Of a stretch of 21,478 nucleotides of DNA, positions 18,132-21,478 are shown piece after piece. Below the pieces are notes generated by a model, which did no database searches, was not told where the DNA came from, and saw only the letters and a program-made list of their open reading frames with translations. Each line of letters starts with the position of its first letter. The stretch's first letter is position 1. The DNA comes from Ophiothrix spiculata (taxonomy: Eukaryota; Echinodermata; Ophiuroidea; Amphilepidida; Ophiotrichidae). The DNA lies in the NCBI GenBank assembly GCA_000969725.1, contig JXSR01S028078.1; one strand, 5' to 3'. The position numbers and the translations under genes were made by a program.

Positions 18132-20165
18132 TCAGCTGAAACAGAAAGAGAAGTGGGAAAGCAATGTTACGTAAATTATGAACAAAGTTAACACGCTTTC
18201 AAGTTATTCGACATCCCATCTCCATTTTGGAAAAACATCTCAATACATACAAAAAAGAGAATATAAAATTTGAAACATTTTTAATCTGAATACTTAATCT
18301 TAAAAACTAAACTTCCATTGTTTTCGTCCTTCCTTCCTTCCTTTTTTATTGTTTTACTTATAAATTCTAAGAAATTTAGGAAAGGTTAATTATAAAACAA
18401 TTATGGAAATGTTACCTAACACTTGACTGTGCCTGTAAATAATCCAGCTGTGCATCACTCATGTTTTCTTTCAAATTGTCCACGAACTGGTTGTAGTCAG
18501 GTCTATTACATTCCTGTATAGGTAATCTGTTTAAAATAAATTTGCCAAGATGATGTTTATGTATTAATTAAATTGTAAATAATAGTAAAGAACAACTTTT
18601 AGCGCATCACAAGAGCTAGACGCTTATTCCTATTGTCTTTTCTACCTCATGGGTCTAGAGAGAGTAAAATAATCCTATTTTCAAAACTACAAAAAAAAAA
18701 GTTTTTCCAAGCCACATTTTCAAAAACTAGAATAATAAGTTTCATAATTACACCATTATAGTCCAGTGAAATACAGCTTAATAAATCAAACAATCATGAT
18801 CAAAAACCTCAGGAAACATGAAACGACATGATAAAACACAGTTTTAAAACTACCCTGGTATCATTGCTTTTCCAATGATAATTACTCTTATTGAAATTCC
18901 TTGTTTTAAAAACTCCAATTCTTTCTAGCTACCTAGTTGCTTATAAAATGAATTATCAAAAAGCATAGGGAGGATAAGATAAACTTTAGGATAAAAGGGA
19001 TTAAGGATAGCTAAAACAATTTTCCAACACTATTTTCAGCTCTGAACTAAAGCTGTATAAAACAGGATATTTGGTTATAAGCAAAACAGGAATGGTATCA
19101 GTGTAATTTTAAACGCAATTCTGGTATAACAAGATACCAAGGCAGCTTCTTTCATCTAAGGTGGTTGGTCATTATGGCTTGGGGTATGGTTTGTACATAT
19201 GAATTATATCGGGTTTTTTTTTTTTAATGTAGCTTGTAAGAGTTCTCCTTAACAAAAAATTGGGGCATATTGAAAATAGAGACATTCTTACAAGCGAGGT
19301 GGTCCATGATGATAACATAAGGAAAGAGAAGAAGCAAAAAGAAAAAAAGAAAAAATTTACCGTCACCGGCCAAGTCAGCCTTGAATCGAAGCTAGTACAT
19401 GGTGAATAATGAAAAATGAGCATAGCGTATAAACATAACCCAGAAGTCAATAAGCACGATATTGTTACAATAATATTGTTACGTCTATATTTTAATAAAT
19501 ATCTGTCACCCAAACGAAAACACGGAAACAGGCTAACGTTTTTTCAACGAAATCCTTTACTCACTTACTAATACACTTTGTTAGACACGTTTGTAAAAAT
19601 GTTTTATTCCCTGATATGCCTTTTTGAATAGCATAAGCTAAATGCGCTGTATCATACATTTTTAACAGCATAAGATAAATGCGCTGTATTTATACATTTA
19701 CTACATTGCGACGGTAGCATCATTATTGTGTGCTCCATAATTATTGAATTGAACTTTGTCTGTTGTAATCGACATGAAGATTTAATTTCAAAACTACTTT
19801 TTTTGACATTTGAATACTTATATATTGCTCACATTTTGCTAATAACCTATGTAACGATTCACGGAAGAACCAAATTTTGTTTCTAACTCTAAAATTTAAA
19901 ATATTGCAACTAAAGTATTATGAAAACAACAACGCCACTTAAGCTTCCGTAAGAAAGAGATCAAAAAATCACATCAATAACAGTTTCCAATACCTTTCTT
20001 TACAGCCAGGTTCTGAAATTTTTCTTCTTTTTGCAGTACTGGAACCATTACCCAAATGTATAGACCGTACCTGAAACATTTTATCATAAATGATTATTAA
20101 TTCGACAAAATGAACTTCTCAAAAAAGTTTTGTTGAGACCTTTTGAATCATTTTCAGCTTACCAT
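18132..20165 (-). CDS. Gene A: split gene of unknown family, basic exon plus PDYxQF exon
   Basis: The proposed model has four minus-strand pieces. Exon 1 ends at 20163 with ATG as its last codon, in a strong start context (CCAACCATGG), with an in-frame TAG three codons upstream and donor GTAAGC. Exon 2 (20070-19994; acceptor TTTCAG, donor GTATTG) encodes 25 residues including the basic stretch SSTAKRRKISEPG. Exon 3 (18526-18416; donor GTAACA) encodes 36 residues with PDYNQF followed by a Q/L/D-rich, helix-like tail. Exon 4 starts at 18135 after a pyrimidine-rich acceptor (CTTTCTGTTTCAG) and closes the frame at once with TGA (18134-18132). That gives about 64 residues. All phases agree (0, then 2, then 2). 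Gene B repeats exons 2 and 3. The basic run could be a nuclear localisation signal (inference). I recognise no family. The product could be longer if exon 3 instead joins the phase-2 Ig-like exon at 16.0 kb. Confidence 0.5.
18545..19630. other. Intron-like sequence, no supported gene
   Basis: Intron between exons 2 and 3 of gene A in the proposed model. A 113-codon minus-strand frame (19513-19172) is driven by a polypurine/polypyrimidine run (F, S, K-rich) and is not a credible protein. A CCTT microsatellite lies just outside, at about 18327. Confidence 0.4.
19630..19699. repeat. Tandem duplication, 37-base period
   Basis: AGCATAAGCTAAATGCGCTG (19630) is repeated as AGCATAAGATAAATGCGCTG (19667). 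Each is followed by a TATACATTT-like tail. Confidence 0.75.
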
Positions 20166-20267
20166 GGTTGGCTAACATCTTCATCTGCATTGGTTTTTTA
20201 TATTCAAACTCTTGGAATGAGTCCTACACTGTCTACAGAAGAATTATTCTGTATTAAAAGGGTGGTG

Positions 20268-20502
20268 TACTTTACTAGCGAATTATCCATAAAGATATGT
20301 AGTAGTATAGAAATACAACATGGTATAGAGGGAAGTATTGAACATTTCTGATCCCGAGGTGTTGGATTTGTGTGACTCGAAGCAGAGGGAAGTAAGTGAT
20401 TACACACATCCAACACCGAGGTATCAGGAATTTTCAATACTGCCCGAAATAATCCATGTTGTATTTGTTTTACTATACCTAATAAATATTTCACTAAGTA
20501 AG
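20268..20502. repeat. Foldback element, arms about 110 bases
   Basis: Imperfect inverted repeat. The left arm has ATACAACATGG, GAAGTATTGAACATTTCTGA and GAGGTGTTGGATTTGTGTG. The right arm has the complements with scattered differences. The centre is near 20385. It lies just upstream of the proposed exon 1 of gene A, so it would sit in that promoter region. No ORF of its own. Confidence 0.7.
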
Positions 20503-20579
20503 ATGTAAAAACAACAACAACAGCAAAAACGTTATAAAACGCCCATCGTTCTTGATCACCTACCACAATGAATTAAACT

Positions 20580-20770
20580 TATGAGTGACATGGTTATTGG
20601 GGTGCGATAGTAGGGGTGCGGTAGTTTTTCCCCGCGTGAGTATTACGCACATCCGACGCGCACTTGAGGGAGGTAGGCTAAATGCTGTCACAAGCATCAG
20701 ATAAAACTGACCAATTATATTTCATGGTTGCCTAATAAATATTTATGAGGTATAGTAATATCATACATGC
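20580..20770. repeat. Diverged relative of the 20.27-20.50 kb foldback
   Basis: GTATTACGCACATCCGACGC resembles GATTACACACATCCAACACC of the neighbouring foldback, and CCTAATAAATATTT recurs in both, followed here by GAGGTATAGTAATA. Only part of the unit is recognisable, and its ends are unclear. Confidence 0.35.
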
Positions 20771-20957
20771 ACCAAATAAAGACTCCCAAAAAAGTATCGC
20801 CTCGTCTCGAAAAAATGGCTCGTGCGCCAATACGGTACTCGCAAACGTAATTTGAAGATATTGTGAACAAGTGCTGGAATTTCAGCTTTCATCTGACACC
20901 CTATTTGGGATAATTGACTGAGAAACCTCAAAGTTATTAACTTTTAAAACCTTCGAG

Positions 20958-21478
20958 GTCGGTTTTTAAAACTTGCTAATTTCATTTTTCGCACTGTACA
21001 AACCAGTAACGCAAGAGTAAGGATGATAATGAGGTGAGTTTAGTCACTGGAACACGCGGTCATTGGTATATAAGCATTATCCATCAACAATGATGAAAAT
21101 AAGGATTTTTTCATTAATTTTCATTAATTCATTGTTATAAATAATGAAAAAAAGTAATTGGCAGTCATTACTGGCATTAAAGACATGGCGCAGGTACCAG
21201 ACCACAGTCAGAGGACGAATAACGGCGTGCCCAATGTTATTATTTTTAAAGCCTGGTAATGCCTACCAGTTGAATCTGAAGTTTTATATTGTTTCTCATC
21301 ATTAATAAGATGAAAACAAAAACAATATCTTGATGGATGATATTTAGAATCCAATGACAAATGGTTTGGAAAAAAACCGCGAGCTTCAGTGACCAAACTC
21401 ACCTCATCTTGATCCTTAGGTCTGCACTACTGGTTTGTACAGTGCAAAAAATGAAATTAGCAACTTTTAAAAATTGAC
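20958..21478. repeat. Large foldback, at least 520 bases, running off the window end
   Basis: The outer arms (20958-21065 and about 21350-21478) match closely in inverted orientation: GCTAATTTCATTTTTCGCAC, TGTACAAACCAGTA and GATGAGGTGAGTTT or near variants. Weaker inverted similarity continues inward (ATCCATCAA; CATTACTGGCATTA versus TAATGCCTACCAG), leaving a central spacer near 21190-21230. A 64-codon frame inside is not credible. It resembles a foldback transposon or a MITE with very long TIRs. Confidence 0.7.

Noticed and set aside
19172-19513. 113-codon minus-strand open frame
   Set aside because: Its length comes from a polypurine/polypyrimidine run giving F, S and K strings. There are no domain features and it falls in the proposed intron of gene A.
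20163-20196. Start at the upstream ATGs in exon 1 of gene A (MQMKMLANH)
   Set aside because: Joined to exon 2 this frame closes after a few codons, whereas the last ATG gives the frame conserved with gene B.

Overview
This is an AT-rich, repeat-dense eukaryotic window. It has no operon structure or close-packed ORFs. Short open stretches are bounded by good splice sites, and there are several retroelement and transposon remnants, many foldback elements and homopolymer C/G runs. The mixture (Penelope-like element, non-LTR retrotransposons, TA- and TTAA-flanked TIR elements, tRNA-like repeat) fits a marine invertebrate. An ambulacrarian or other invertebrate deuterostome is my guess, but the sequence does not settle the taxon.

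Host genes. The best host signal is on the minus strand and is split into small exons. Gene A (about 20.17 to 18.13 kb) and gene B (about 8.27 to 3.23 kb) carry the same two-exon module. A short basic exon (phase 0 in, phase 2 out) is followed by an exon containing PDY-x-QF. Protein sequence, intron phase, order and strand all agree, so I read them as tandem paralogues or as repeated modules of one locus. I do not recognise the family. Two further minus-strand candidates are a possible terminal exon at 7.69-7.86 kb with a nearby AATAAA, and an Ig-like exon at 15.89-16.01 kb. Their links to genes A and B are inference.

Mobile DNA from left to right: a plus-strand LINE-like 3' end (2.2-2.47 kb) lies tail to tail with a minus-strand non-LTR fragment (2.61-3.19 kb). 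Foldbacks lie at 4.69 and 4.83-4.98 kb. A TTAA-flanked MITE lies at 6.35-6.63 kb beside duplicated and G/C-tract sequence (6.68-7.15 kb). Two copies of one small TIR element (8.79-9.06 and 9.95-10.20 kb) flank a degraded Penelope-like element (9.20-9.88 kb). That element has terminal repeats in tandem and inverted copies, each with hammerhead-like core boxes. Hairpin-rich sequence follows (10.3-10.62 kb), then a degenerate tandem array (11.25-11.69 kb). A broken reverse-transcriptase LINE (11.88-14.1 kb) is split by a 1.0-kb TA-flanked TIR element (12.64-13.67 kb). A long hairpin (15.36-15.51 kb), a tRNA-like/SINE-head sequence (16.78-16.87 kb) and two large foldbacks (20.27-20.50 and 20.96 kb to the window end) complete the list.

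There is no operon-like or defence-like gene system here. The most novel items are the duplicated split gene and the architecture of the Penelope-like remnant. All identifications come from reading the sequence alone.
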